A stretch of DNA of 64,000 nucleotides from SZAS-103 sp043747745 (lineage in GTDB: Bacteria; Pseudomonadota; Gammaproteobacteria; Xanthomonadales; Xanthomonadaceae): contig JAYTOP010000049.1 in NCBI GenBank assembly GCA_043747745.1, positions 1-64,000 on the forward strand, given 5' to 3'. How positions within the stretch are numbered: the first letter of the stretch is position 1; each line of letters starts with the position of its first letter. Under the pieces are notes generated by a model that made no database searches, had not been told where the DNA came from, and saw only the letters and a program-made list of their open reading frames with translations. Positions 55,252-63,820 of this stretch are shown here, piece by piece. The translations under genes were made by a program, and so were the position numbers.

Positions 55252-55278
55252 AAAAAGCCGGGCAATGCCCGGCTTTTT
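55252..55278. terminator. bidirectional Rho-independent terminator near pilU
   Basis: AAAAAGCCGGGC, loop AAT, GCCCGGCTTTTT: a 12-bp symmetrical stem whose ends give a T-run on both strands. It lies 25 bp after the pilU stop and also closes the right-going transcript from the cNMP gene. Confidence 0.9.
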
Positions 55279-55302
55279 CGATTCGCCACACGCACCAATC
55301 TG

Positions 55303-56454
55303 CTAACGCCGCATCACGTTTCTATCTTCCGTGGAGACCAGTTCCACGCCATCAAGCCCCTGTGCGAGGCTGTTGGCATCGCCGCCCTGGGCGAGCTTGA
55401 TGCGCAGGCGCACTTCGTTTTGCGAGTCGGCGAAGCGCAGGGCGTCTTCGTAGCTGATCTCGCCGGCCTGGTACAGGATGAACAGGCTCTGGTCGAAGGT
55501 CTGCATGCCCAGGTTGGTGGACTCCTTCATGACATCCTTGAGCTTGTGGATCTCGCCGTCTCGGATGTAGTCCTGCACCAGCGGCGTGCCCAGCAGGATT
55601 TCCATCGCGACCTTGCGGGCCTTGCCGTCCGGCGTCGGAATCAGCATCTGCGCAACGACCCCCTTGAGGTTCATCGACAGGTCCATCAGCAACTGGCTGC
55701 GGCGATCCTCGGGGAAGAAGTTGATGATGCGGTCCATCGCCTGGTTGGCGTTGTTGGCGTGCAGGGTGCACAGCACGAGGTGGCCGGTTTCGGCGAACGC
55801 GATCGCATGATCCATGCCCTCGCGTGTGCGCACCTCGCCGATCATGATCACATCGGGTGCCTGGCGCAGGGTGTTCTTCAGCGCGTTTTCCCAACTGTCG
55901 GTGTCGATGCCGACTTCGCGCTGGGTGATGATGCAGCCTTCGTGCTTGTGCACGAACTCGATCGGGTCCTCGATCGTGATGATGTGGCCGGTCGAGTTCA
56001 GGTTGCGGTAACCGATCATCGCCGCGAGCGAGGTCGACTTACCGGTGCCGGTCGCGCCGACGAAGATGATGATGCCGCGCTTGGTCATCGCCAGCGATTT
56101 GACGATCGCCGGCAGGCTGAGTTCATCGACGGTGGGGATCTTTGTCTCGATCCGGCGCAGCACCATGCCGACCTGGTTGCGCTGGTAGAAGCAGCTGACG
56201 CGGAAGCGGCCGAGCCCGGCCACGCCGATCGCGAAATTGCACTCGTGGGTTTTCTCGAACTCCTCGCGCTGCGGCGGGGTCATCACATTCAGCACCAGGT
56301 CGCGGCTCTGCTGCGAAGTGAGCGCGGTCTGGGTGATCGGGCTGATCTTGCCGTTGACCTTCATCGACGGCGGCATGCCCGCAGTGATGAACAGATCCGA
56401 CGCCTTGTTGTGCGCCATCAGCTTCAGATAGGAGGTGAAATCAATGCTGCTCAT
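55303..56454 (-). CDS. pilU: twitching motility ATPase PilU
   Basis: PilU assists PilT in retracting type IV pili. The 383-residue protein has the secretion-ATPase core: DLFITAGMPPSMKVNG, Walker A GATGTGKST (about 132), ITIEDPIEFVHKHEGCI, Walker B RQAPDVIMIGEVR and HLVLCTLHANNA. A longer C-terminus than PilT is typical. The upstream frame translates the heptamer array (SPFPVPRSP) but the ATG is preceded by GGAG, so it starts here. Confidence 0.96.
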   Translation of the reverse strand: MSSIDFTSYLKLMAHNKASDLFITAGMPPSMKVNGKISPITQTALTSQQSRDLVLNVMTPPQREEFEKTHECNFAIGVAGLGRFRVSCFYQRNQVGMVLRRIETKIPTVDELSLPAIVKSLAMTKRGIIIFVGATGTGKSTSLAAMIGYRNLNSTGHIITIEDPIEFVHKHEGCIITQREVGIDTDSWENALKNTLRQAPDVIMIGEVRTREGMDHAIAFAETGHLVLCTLHANNANQAMDRIINFFPEDRRSQLLMDLSMNLKGVVAQMLIPTPDGKARKVAMEILLGTPLVQDYIRDGEIHKLKDVMKESTNLGMQTFDQSLFILYQAGEISYEDALRFADSQNEVRLRIKLAQGGDANSLAQGLDGVELVSTEDRNVMRR

Positions 56455-56464
56455 GGTGGGCTCC

Positions 56465-56588
56465 GGGGAACGGGGAACGGGGAACGGGGAAGCCAATGCG
56501 GGCACGGGGTGGTCCGGGATGGTGGAGTCGTCCTGCGGCTCCAACGATTTTGTATCCGTTCCCTGTTCCCTGTTACCTGTTCCCTGCC
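56465..56588. repeat. paired G-array element D (GGGGAAC type), pilT-pilU gap
   Basis: The G arm GGGGAACGGGGAACGGGG begins at 56465 and runs to 56491; the C arm of TTCCCTG units lies at 56556-56588, ending 7 bp before the pilT stop. The spacer is about 65 bp. GGGGAAGCCA at the G-arm edge is shared with element A. Confidence 0.85.
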
Positions 56589-56595
56589 TCTGCGA

Positions 56596-57633
56596 TCAAT
56601 CGAACAGCTTCTTGTCCTTGGCGTACTCGCGGGCGCTTGGCCGGGTGATCTGGCCGCGCTTGACCATGTCCTGCAGGCACTGGTCGAGGGTCTGCATGCC
56701 GAGATTCTGACCGGTCTGGATCGACGAATACATTTGTGCAACCTTGTCCTCGCGGATCAGATTGCGGATCGCTGGTGTGCCGATCATGATCTCGTGCGCC
56801 GCGATACGTCCGCCGCCGACCTTCTTCATCAACGACTGCGCGATCACCGCTCGCAACGACTCCGACAGCATGCTGCGCACCATCGGCTTTTCGCCGGCGG
56901 GGAACACGTCGATGATGCGATCGATGGTCTTGGCGGCCGAACTGGTGTGCAGGGTGCCGAATACGAGATGTCCGGTTTCCGCGGCAGTGAGCGCCAGGCG
57001 GATGGTTTCCAGGTCGCGCAACTCGCCGACCAGGATGTAGTCGGGGTCTTCACGCAGCGCCGAGCGCAGCGCTTCATTGAAACCATGCGTGTCGCGATGG
57101 ACTTCGCGCTGGTTCACCAGGCATTTCTGCGAGGTGTGCACGAACTCGATCGGATCCTCGACCGTGAGGATGTGCGCGTATTCGTTCTTGTTGATGTGGT
57201 CCACCATCGCAGCGAGCGTGGTGGACTTGCCCGAACCGGTTGGCCCAGTACACAGGATCAGGCCTTGCGGCTGGTTGATAACTTCGCGGAAGATCGGCGG
57301 ACAAGCCAGATCCTCGAGCGTCAGCACCTCGGAGGGGATGGTGCGGAAGACCGCCCCCGCGCCGCGGTTCTGGTTGAAGGCGTTGACGCGGAAACGCGCC
57401 ATGCCCGGGATCTCGAACGAGAAATCGACCTCGAGAAATTCCTCGAAATCGCGGTGCTGCTTGTCCGACATGATGTCGTACACAAGCGAGTGCACCTGTT
57501 TGTGCTCGAGTGCCGGAATGTTGATCCGGCGCACATCGCCATCGACCCGGATCATCGGCGGCAAGCCCGCAGACAGATGCAGGTCGGATGCTTTGTTCTT
57601 GACCGAGAAAGCCAGCAGTTCTGCGATATCCAT
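56596..57633 (-). CDS. pilT: type IV pilus retraction ATPase PilT
   Basis: PilT is the hexameric motor for pilus retraction and twitching. The 345-residue protein has MDIAELLAFSVKNKASDLHLS, Walker A GPTGSGKST (about 132), ILTVEDPIEFVH, LREDPDYILVGELRDLETI (Walker B) and the HLVFGTLHTSSAAKTIDRIID His box; the C-terminal AIRNLIRE is the PilT-specific helix. Divergent from yggS; element D lies between it and pilU. Confidence 0.97.
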   Translation of the reverse strand: MDIAELLAFSVKNKASDLHLSAGLPPMIRVDGDVRRINIPALEHKQVHSLVYDIMSDKQHRDFEEFLEVDFSFEIPGMARFRVNAFNQNRGAGAVFRTIPSEVLTLEDLACPPIFREVINQPQGLILCTGPTGSGKSTTLAAMVDHINKNEYAHILTVEDPIEFVHTSQKCLVNQREVHRDTHGFNEALRSALREDPDYILVGELRDLETIRLALTAAETGHLVFGTLHTSSAAKTIDRIIDVFPAGEKPMVRSMLSESLRAVIAQSLMKKVGGGRIAAHEIMIGTPAIRNLIREDKVAQMYSSIQTGQNLGMQTLDQCLQDMVKRGQITRPSAREYAKDKKLFD

Positions 57634-57671
57634 GCGCGTCCCCTGACGCTTAGAATGTATGTTCCGACCGG

Positions 57672-57698
57672 AGTATAGCTCTAATCGGCGGTTGTCAA
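57672..57698 (-). promoter_or_regulatory. sigma-70-like promoter of pilT
   Basis: On the minus strand a perfect TTGACA (57698-57693) is followed after 15 bases by TATACT (57677-57672), 39 bases before the pilT start. Boxes are strong but the spacing is shorter than the usual 17. Confidence 0.5.
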
Positions 57699-57719
57699 AC
57701 CAGTCCAGGGCGCGTCCCA

Positions 57720-58439
57720 TTGAACGATTCCGCAGCCATCCGTGCGAACCTGCTGCGACGCATGCGCCTGGCGGCGCAGACGCGCGCCGACCCCGGCGCT
57801 GCAACGGCCGGAATCGCCTTGCTGGCCGTATCGAAGACCCGCACGGCTGCGGAAATCCGAACGCTTGCGGTGCTGGGCCAGCGCGCGTTCGGCGAGAACT
57901 ACGTGCAGGAAGCCATCGCCAAGCAGCACGCGCTGGCCGACCTGGATCTGGAATGGCATCTCATCGGCCATCTGCAATCGAACAAAGCGCGCGAAGCAGC
58001 CGCGATGTTCGATTGGGTACATTCGGTGGATCGGATCAAGCTGGTCGCTGCGCTCGCCCGGTATCGCCCGATGCACTGCCAGCTGCTGAACGTGCTGATC
58101 CAGGTCAACATCGATGATGAAGTCAGCAAGTCCGGTTGTCGGCCCAGCGATGCGTTCGCGATCGCCGACGCGATCGCCGTCGAACCGCGACTCGCGCTGC
58201 GCGGACTGATGGCAATTCCGGCGCCCGATCCCGACATGCAACGTCGGCGTGCGGCATTCCGTGCGTTGAAGGGTCTGTTCGAAGCGGTCCATGTAATGCA
58301 TCCGCAGATGGACACATTGTCGATGGGCATGAGCGAAGACTTCGAGCTGGCGATTGCCGAGGGCGCGACGATGGTCAGGATCGGCACGGCGTTGTTCGGG
58401 CCCAGAAGCCGGGAATCGGGAATCGGGAATCGGGAATAG
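57720..58439 (+). CDS. yggS: YggS/PLPBP pyridoxal-phosphate homeostasis protein
   Basis: YggS is a PLP-binding, single-barrel protein that buffers vitamin B6. The 239-residue sequence has LLAVSKTRTAAEIR with the PLP Lys, FGENYVQEA, LEWHLIGHLQSNKA, VNIDDEVSKSGC and LSMGMSEDFELAIAEGATMVRIG. The start is probably TTG, since homology reaches the first residues. The last residues RESGIGNRE are encoded by the GGGAATC array of element F. Placed before proC, as in most relatives. Confidence 0.93.
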   Translation: MNDSAAIRANLLRRMRLAAQTRADPGAATAGIALLAVSKTRTAAEIRTLAVLGQRAFGENYVQEAIAKQHALADLDLEWHLIGHLQSNKAREAAAMFDWVHSVDRIKLVAALARYRPMHCQLLNVLIQVNIDDEVSKSGCRPSDAFAIADAIAVEPRLALRGLMAIPAPDPDMQRRRAAFRALKGLFEAVHVMHPQMDTLSMGMSEDFELAIAEGATMVRIGTALFGPRSRESGIGNRE

Positions 58440-58552
58440 GCGGAGCAAAAGCGCGCGCGCAGCCACTCCAGACTGGGGCGGTTGTTATGCTTGTTGGCCC
58501 CGCAAGCTGATGCGATTGCCGACTGATGCCATCAATTCCCGAATCCCGATTC
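58411..58552. repeat. paired G-array element F (GGGAATC type), yggS-proC gap
   Basis: The G arm GGGAATCGGGAATCGGGAAT is at 58411-58430 (continuing to 58437), the C arm ATTCCCGAATCCCGATTC at 58535-58552. The unit GGGAATC is 7 bp; heptamers of the GGGNATC form are known as quadruplex-prone repeats in Xanthomonas. The left arm contains the yggS stop codon, and the right arm ends at an ATG in the proC frame. Confidence 0.8.
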
Positions 58553-58573
58553 ATGCCGCACATGGAAGTGCCA

Positions 58574-59428
58574 ATGCCACAGGCGCAGGGTGCGCAGGAG
58601 CGGCCGACTCCCGGTTCAATTGCCATCATCGGCAGCGGGAATGTCGCACGCAGCCTGATTGGCGGACTGGTCGCGCTCGGCGTCCCGGCTTCGACCATCG
58701 CGGTGTCAGGAACCAACGCCGGATTGCGCGCTGCATTGACAGACGATTTCGGCGTCCGCACCCACGCCGACAACCACGATGCTGCACGCGATGCCGACAT
58801 CTGGGTGCTCGCGGTCAAGCCGCAGGTGTTGCGCGCGGTGTGCGGCGAACTGTCCCCGCAGGCGCGCGAGCAGCGGCCATTGATCGTATCGGTCGCCGCT
58901 GGCATCACCATCGCCCAGGTCGAGCGCTGGCTCGGTGCCGATGTTGCAGTCGTCCGCGCGATGCCCAACACGCCAGCGTTGCTTGGCGCGAGCGCGACTG
59001 CGCTATGCGCCAATCCGCATGCATCGTCGGCGCAATGCGCGCAGGTGCAGCGCTTGTTCGATGCGGTCGGGATCGCACGGTGGATCGACGACGAAGCGCT
59101 GATGGACACCGTCACCGCGACATCCGGCAGCGGCCCCGCCTATGTGTTCGCGCTGGTCGAGGCGATGCAGGCTGCCGCACAGGCGCAGGGATTGCCTGGC
59201 GACATCGCGCGAGCGCTGATCGCGCAGACGATCCTTGGCGCCGGGCGGATGCTCTGCGAATCCGGCGAGGATGCTGCCACCTTGCGAAGGCGCGTGACTT
59301 CGCCAGGCGGGGTGACGGCGGAAGCGCTGCGACGGTTCGAGGACGGTGGGTTCCGCGCGTTGATCGCCGAAGGAATCGCCGCCGCCACCGTGCGCGGAGC
59401 GGAACTGTCTGCGCAGAACGGTGGTTGA
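58574..59428 (+). CDS. proC: pyrroline-5-carboxylate reductase
   Basis: ProC makes proline from pyrroline-5-carboxylate with NAD(P)H. The 284-residue form has the Rossmann IAIIGSGNVARSLIGGL, DIWVLAVKPQ, RAMPNTPALLGASATAL, ATSGSGPAYVFALVEAM and LRRRVTSPGGVTAEAL. The ATG at 58574 has GGAAG five bases upstream; ATGs at 58553 and 58562 are in frame, the first directly after the element F array. Follows yggS. Confidence 0.94.
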   Translation: MPQAQGAQERPTPGSIAIIGSGNVARSLIGGLVALGVPASTIAVSGTNAGLRAALTDDFGVRTHADNHDAARDADIWVLAVKPQVLRAVCGELSPQAREQRPLIVSVAAGITIAQVERWLGADVAVVRAMPNTPALLGASATALCANPHASSAQCAQVQRLFDAVGIARWIDDEALMDTVTATSGSGPAYVFALVEAMQAAAQAQGLPGDIARALIAQTILGAGRMLCESGEDAATLRRRVTSPGGVTAEALRRFEDGGFRALIAEGIAAATVRGAELSAQNGG

Positions 59429-59431
59429 AAC

Positions 59432-59550
59432 GGGGACCGGGGACCGGGGAACGGGGAACGGGGAACGGGGAACGGGGAACAAAAATACGATCAGTCAGCT
59501 TCAGCCTTAGCTACTCCTGATATTGCAGTTCCCTGTTCCCTGTTCCCCGC
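59432..59550. repeat. paired G-array element E (GGGGAAC type), proC / diguanylate cyclase gap
   Basis: The G arm at 59432-59480 is exactly seven 7-bp units (two GGGGACC then five GGGGAAC). The C arm at 59529-59549 has three units (TTCCCTG, TTCCCTG, TTCCCCG). The spacer is 48 bp. It fills the convergent gap between two stop codons. The two arms match in 19 of 21 positions, the differences being G-T pairs. Confidence 0.9.
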
Positions 59551-59554
59551 CACA

Positions 59555-61072
59555 TCAATCCCCAGCCAGCATGTAGCGCCCGCGCCCGGCGCGCTTGGCC
59601 AGATAGCACGCGCTGTCGGCATAGATCAGCGCGGTGTCGACATCGGTGACGCCAACCAGCGCGGTCAGGCCGATGCTCGCCGAGATGTTGCGAAACGCGG
59701 ACTCGGTCGCGGCGAGATGGGCCAGTGCCTTGAGGATACGGCCCGCAACGGTTTCCGCGCCGATCTGATTGCCGCCCGGCAGCAACACGGCGAATTCGTC
59801 GCCGCCCATGCGCGCCACCAGATCGTCGTCGCGCACGCTCGTGCGCAGGATGCCGGCGACCGCACCCAGCAGGCGGTCGCCCACATCGTGTCCATACGCG
59901 TCGTTGACTTCCTTGAAGTGGTCCAGGTCCAGGTACAGCAACCATCCTGGCGGCTCCTGCCGCAACTGCACATCCAGGCTGGCGCGCAGGGAACGCCGAT
60001 TGGCCAAGCCCGTCAACGGATCGCTTTCGGCGAGCTGGCGCAGCTCCTTGGTCAGGCGATACGTTTCGCTGATGTCCACCACCGCGCCGCGAAATCCCAT
60101 GAAGCGCCCATCGGCATCGAGCACGGGACGACCGCTGTTGTTCAGCACGGTCGTCGCGCCGTCCTTGCCCCGCCCGAACAGATGCTGGTTCGCGAACGCC
60201 TCGCCGCGCAACATCGCAGCCGCCTTGCCCGGATGAATAGCACGCCGCGGATCCAGTGCCTGCGCGATCTCCAGCGGCGTGCGGCCCAGCATCTGCTCAT
60301 CGGTGAGCCCGAACATCTCCGCATATCCCTCGGAAACGAAGGTCAGGCGGTTTTCGGCGTCGGTTTCCCAGAACCCGTCGGCGGCGATCGAGGCGAAATC
60401 CGCGAAGCGTGCGCGTTCGGCATCCAGCTCGCGTTGCCGTTGGCGTTCCAGTCCGCGCAACTCGGCCATTCGTGCATGCTGCACGCGGAATCCGCCAACC
60501 AGCACCAACGCAATCAGCGTGTTGAAAATGCACAACGCGATCGATGCGCGATACGGCGCAGTACGCACCCATCCGGACGACGGCTCGATCAGTGCATGCA
60601 CGGGGTACTGGAACATCAGGTAAGACGCCAACGCGGAGCCTATCGCCAGCATGGCCCAGACCAGCGCATCGTTGCGATCGAGTGCCAGGACCGTCAGGAA
60701 CACCAGCGTCGGCAGCACGATGACCGGCGACGCGAGTTGCCCGCCGCTGAGAAGTTCCGTCACGATCACGCCGCCGTACAACAGCAGGCAGATCGCATTG
60801 CCGTACAGGCGCCAACGCGCGGTGTGGCGGAACGGAATCAGCAGCAGCAACGTGCCGCCTGAGGCAATCGCCGCCGGCAAAGCCAGCATTCGCGCGTCAA
60901 AAAGGAATTGGATGATCGCGAAAGCCGCCACGATCAGGCCGCCGCCGGTGGCAAGCAAGACCATCGCGGCCGCCTTCTGATAGGCGATCCCATTGCTGCG
61001 CGGAAATTGCTCCGGTGGCAACAACCATGCCCAGATGCGCTGTCGAAGCAGGGCCGTTGGAGCCGGAGCCAT
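59555..61072 (-). CDS. membrane diguanylate cyclase with PAS domain
   Basis: Makes cyclic di-GMP from GTP. The 505-residue protein has about six hydrophobic segments (38-200), a PAS domain (about 225-340, AADGFWETDAENRLTFVSEGY) and a GGDEF domain (about 345-505) with ARMGGDEFAVLL intact. RDDD five residues before GGDEF fits an inhibitory I-site. No EAL domain. It could act on pilus motility, given the pil genes nearby, but that is inference. Confidence 0.92.
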   Translation of the reverse strand: MAPAPTALLRQRIWAWLLPPEQFPRSNGIAYQKAAAMVLLATGGGLIVAAFAIIQFLFDARMLALPAAIASGGTLLLLIPFRHTARWRLYGNAICLLLYGGVIVTELLSGGQLASPVIVLPTLVFLTVLALDRNDALVWAMLAIGSALASYLMFQYPVHALIEPSSGWVRTAPYRASIALCIFNTLIALVLVGGFRVQHARMAELRGLERQRQRELDAERARFADFASIAADGFWETDAENRLTFVSEGYAEMFGLTDEQMLGRTPLEIAQALDPRRAIHPGKAAAMLRGEAFANQHLFGRGKDGATTVLNNSGRPVLDADGRFMGFRGAVVDISETYRLTKELRQLAESDPLTGLANRRSLRASLDVQLRQEPPGWLLYLDLDHFKEVNDAYGHDVGDRLLGAVAGILRTSVRDDDLVARMGGDEFAVLLPGGNQIGAETVAGRILKALAHLAATESAFRNISASIGLTALVGVTDVDTALIYADSACYLAKRAGRGRYMLAGD

Positions 61073-61179
61073 GCGGCCTCCACAAGGTGATTGTTCCGAG
61101 CATGCGCCGGAAACGAGGCCAGAGTAAATTTTATGCGCCCGTCCGGAAGGGTCTGCGTTCAGGCCAGGCGAGGCGTCAC

Positions 61180-62106
61180 TCAGATCCTGATTCCGCCCTT
61201 TGCACTCCAATCGCGGACAATGCGCACGATTGCGCCAACACCATCAGTCAGCGCGGCTGGCCCTGGCTGCAGGATCAACGGCGACTTGATCTCATGCAGT
61301 TCGCCACAGCGCACCGCTGGAATCGCATCCCAGCCCGGCCGGGCGGCGACTTTTTCGGGGCGGAATTTCTTGCCGCACCATGAGCCAATGATGATGTCTG
61401 GCGCGCGCCGGATGACCTCTTCCGGGTCTTCAAGGATGCGTTGCTTCGCGAGCGATTCGGCCGCACGCTCGGGGAAGATGTCGTCGCCACCCGCGATCCG
61501 CACAAGCTCGGCGACCCAGCGGATTCCGGTGATCGGCGGCTCATCCCATTCCTCGAAATAGACTTTCGGGCGACGCGGCAGGGTCGCGGCCTGCCGCGCG
61601 ATCGCATCGAGTCCGCGCGCGAATGCGTCCGCCAATCCATTCGCCTTGTCGCTTGCGCCGACCAATGCGCCGAGCCGTCGGATGTATTCAAGGATGCCGT
61701 CGACGCTGCGATGGTTGCTGATCCACACTTCAATACCGCGTCGGATCAACTCCGCCGCGATGTCGGCCTGGATGTCGGAAAACCCGATCACGAAATCCGG
61801 TTCGAGCTTGAGGATTTCACCGATCTTCGCCGAAGTGAACGCACTGACCTTCGGTTTCTCGCGCCGCGCAATTGCAGGCCGCACTGTGAAGCCCGAGATG
61901 CCGACGATGCGGTGCTGCTCGCCGAGCAGGTAGAGCGTTTCGGTGGGCTCTTCGGTGAGGCAGACAATGCGGCGAGGGCCCTTCGGGCCGGGAACGGGGA
62001 ACGGGAAACCGGGAACGGAAAGGTGCGCAACGGTAACCTGATCGGCACGCCCGGCTGCGTCAGGCTCTCCTGTTCCCTGTTCCCCGTTCCCCGTTCCCCG
62101 TCTCAC
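61180..62106 (-). CDS. cobalamin-binding-type periplasmic-fold protein (BtuF-like) with array-encoded N-terminus
   Basis: From residue ~50 it matches the BtuF/cobalamin-binding group: RRIVCLTEEPTETLYLLGE, KPKVSAFTSAKIGEILKLEPD, FSDIQADIAAELIRRGIEV, and a late GSWCGKKF. Relatives start near IVCLTEE; here no ATG is near, and the best start is GTG at 62106 overlapping the pdxH stop as GTGA. The ~43 residues between (VRRGTGNGEQGTG to PGFPFPVPGPKG) are the translated heptamer element G. No signal peptide, so it may not be exported. Confidence 0.8.
   Translation of the reverse strand: MRRGTGNGEQGTGEPDAAGRADQVTVAHLSVPGFPFPVPGPKGPRRIVCLTEEPTETLYLLGEQHRIVGISGFTVRPAIARREKPKVSAFTSAKIGEILKLEPDFVIGFSDIQADIAAELIRRGIEVWISNHRSVDGILEYIRRLGALVGASDKANGLADAFARGLDAIARQAATLPRRPKVYFEEWDEPPITGIRWVAELVRIAGGDDIFPERAAESLAKQRILEDPEEVIRRAPDIIIGSWCGKKFRPEKVAARPGWDAIPAVRCGELHEIKSPLILQPGPAALTDGVGAIVRIVRDWSAKGGIRI
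61985..62101. repeat. paired G-array element G (GGGGAAC type) inside the 5' end of the BtuF-like gene
   Basis: The G arm at 61985-62020 is degenerate (GGGCCGGGAACGGGGAACGG start), and the C arm at 62069-62101 has TTCCCTG then TTCCCCG units ending next to the pdxH stop. The spacer is about 48 bp. The whole element stays open in the frame of the BtuF-like gene. Confidence 0.85.
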
Positions 62107-62696
62107 GGATACAGCATCCGCTTCGACCACGCCCCATCGCGCAGGTCGTAACGCTGGCGTTCGTGCAGGCGGAATTGCGCGCCGTACCAGAACTCGAATC
62201 CGTCGGCGATCACGCGATACCCGGTCCAGCCCGGCGGGCGCGGGACGTCGCGGTCCTCGTACTCGCGTTCGACCTCGGCGATGCGCGCTTCAAAGGTCTC
62301 ACGCGAGTCCAGCGTTTCCGATTGCAGCGAGGCCCACGCGCCGATCTGGCTCATGCGCGGTCGGCTCGCAAAATAGGCATCGGCTTCTTCGTCGGAAACA
62401 ACATCCACCGCACCCTCGATACGCACCTGCACCTGCTGGCGCAGCGTCTTCCAGAGGAACAGCAGCGCCGCGCGCGGATTGACGCGCAGGTCGTTGCCCT
62501 TGCGGCTCGCGACATGCGTGTAGAACACGAAACCGCGCTCGTCGCAGGACTTCAGCAACACCGTGCGCGCCGTCGGGCGGCCATGGCGATCGGCGGTCGC
62601 GAGGGTCATCGCGGTGGGTTCGGGATCACCGGATGCGCGTGCTGCTTCGAGCAGCTCGCGGAACGTGGCGAGGGCTTCGGCATGGAGGTTGGTCAT
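62103..62696 (-). CDS. pdxH: pyridoxamine 5'-phosphate oxidase
   Basis: PdxH oxidises pyridoxamine/pyridoxine phosphate to PLP with FMN. The 197-residue protein has PTAMTLATADRHGRPTARTVLLK, FVFYTHVASRKGNDL, ALLFLWKTLRQQVQVRIEGAV, FASRPRMSQIGAWAS and the C-terminal DGFEFWYGAQFRLHERQRY and RMLYP. Full length. Divergent from the kinase-like gene, 16 bp apart; overlaps the next gene by GTGA. Confidence 0.96.
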   Translation of the reverse strand: MTNLHAEALATFRELLEAARASGDPEPTAMTLATADRHGRPTARTVLLKSCDERGFVFYTHVASRKGNDLRVNPRAALLFLWKTLRQQVQVRIEGAVDVVSDEEADAYFASRPRMSQIGAWASLQSETLDSRETFEARIAEVEREYEDRDVPRPPGWTGYRVIADGFEFWYGAQFRLHERQRYDLRDGAWSKRMLYP

Positions 62697-62712
62697 GCGA
62701 TATTGTCGCGCG

Positions 62713-63525
62713 ATGGCAGCAATTACGCACTCGATTTCGCAGGCGAGTTATTCGCCGGAGTTCATCGCCAGCGTGCTCGACGATGCGCTGGCGTACGCAA
62801 GCAAGGTCTATGGCATCGTCGGCCTGCAGGGCAGCGGCAAGTCCATGCTGGCCGCGCAGATGGCCGCGCTGGCCAGGGCGCGCGGGCTGTCGGTCGTGGT
62901 GCTGTCGATCGACGATTTCTACCTCGGCCGCCGCGAACGTCTGCAACTGGGTCGCAACGTGCACCCGTTGCTCGCGACGCGCGGACCGCCAGGCACGCAC
63001 GATGTCGCGCTGGCCTGCGCGACGATCGACTCGCTGAAAGCGGGCAAGACGACCGCGCTGCCGCACTTCGACAAGATCGGTGATCGTCGGCTGCCGCCAT
63101 CGCGCTGGGCGCTGGTCGCGCGACGGCCCGACCTGATCGTGTTCGAGGGCTGGTTCCTCAAGGTGCCTGCGGAAGACTCCGCCGCGCTGCGCGAGCCGCT
63201 GAACGCACTGGAACGCGATGCCGATCCGCGCGGCATCTGGCGCACTTACTGCAACCACGCACTCAACGACTATGTGCCGCTGTGGGGACGCATCGAACGC
63301 TTGCTGTTCCTGCAAGGCCCGGGTTTTGAGGTGGTACCGGCCTGGCGCTGGCAGCAGGAAGCGACGCTGCAAATCGCCCATCCGCGCCGCAACGCGATGG
63401 ATCGCGAGGCGATCGAACGCTTCGTACTGTTCTTCGAGCGCGTGAGTCGGCAGGCACTGCGCATGCTGCCCGGGATCGCGGATCGCACGATCCGGATCGA
63501 TGCGCTGCGGCGGCCGATCGGGTAG
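62713..63525 (+). CDS. P-loop kinase, probable D-glycerate 3-kinase type
   Basis: A 270-residue protein with Walker A GLQGSGKS (about 38), a VVLSIDDFYLGRRERLQL segment, TRGPPGTHD and a Walker B-like DLIVFEGWFLKVP. This is the pattern of the glycerate-kinase/YggC-like group related to uridine kinases. Expected reaction: ATP-dependent phosphorylation of D-glycerate, but phosphoribulokinase-like substrates cannot be excluded. Start at 62713; 62695 would overlap pdxH. Confidence 0.82.
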   Translation: MAAITHSISQASYSPEFIASVLDDALAYASKVYGIVGLQGSGKSMLAAQMAALARARGLSVVVLSIDDFYLGRRERLQLGRNVHPLLATRGPPGTHDVALACATIDSLKAGKTTALPHFDKIGDRRLPPSRWALVARRPDLIVFEGWFLKVPAEDSAALREPLNALERDADPRGIWRTYCNHALNDYVPLWGRIERLLFLQGPGFEVVPAWRWQQEATLQIAHPRRNAMDREAIERFVLFFERVSRQALRMLPGIADRTIRIDALRRPIG

Positions 63526-63528
63526 GCC

Positions 63529-63732
63529 TTACTTCACGACGAAGGTCACCCGCAGGTTGACGCGCCATTCCTTGACGCTGCCGTCGTCGCCAGTCACGAC
63601 CTTGATCTCGTTCACCCATGCACCCTTGATGTTCTTCACACTCTCGGCGCATTTCGTGAGGCCGGACTGCACGGCGTCCTCGATCCCTTTCGTGGACGAC
63701 GACGTAAGTTCGATCACCTTTGCAACGGACAT
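63529..63732 (-). CDS. dodecin family flavin-binding protein
   Basis: 67 residues of the dodecin family: VAKVIELTSSSTKGIEDAVQ, VKNIKGAWVNEIKVV with the flavin-stacking Trp, and a closing WRVNLRVTFVV strand. Dodecins assemble as 12-mers that store flavins or CoA. It ends three bases after the kinase gene, convergent. Confidence 0.93.
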   Translation of the reverse strand: MSVAKVIELTSSSTKGIEDAVQSGLTKCAESVKNIKGAWVNEIKVVTGDDGSVKEWRVNLRVTFVVK

Positions 63733-63820
63733 GGCGTTCTCCTGAACGTGTGGATCGTGGCGATGCATGCAATCCGCGCAAACCCGCGGAACGCACGTCC
63801 GACAATGCTAGCATCGGGGC

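Noticed and set aside
59432..59480. Heptamer arrays as CRISPR repeats
   Set aside because: Units are 7 bp without spacers between them, and no cas genes are present.
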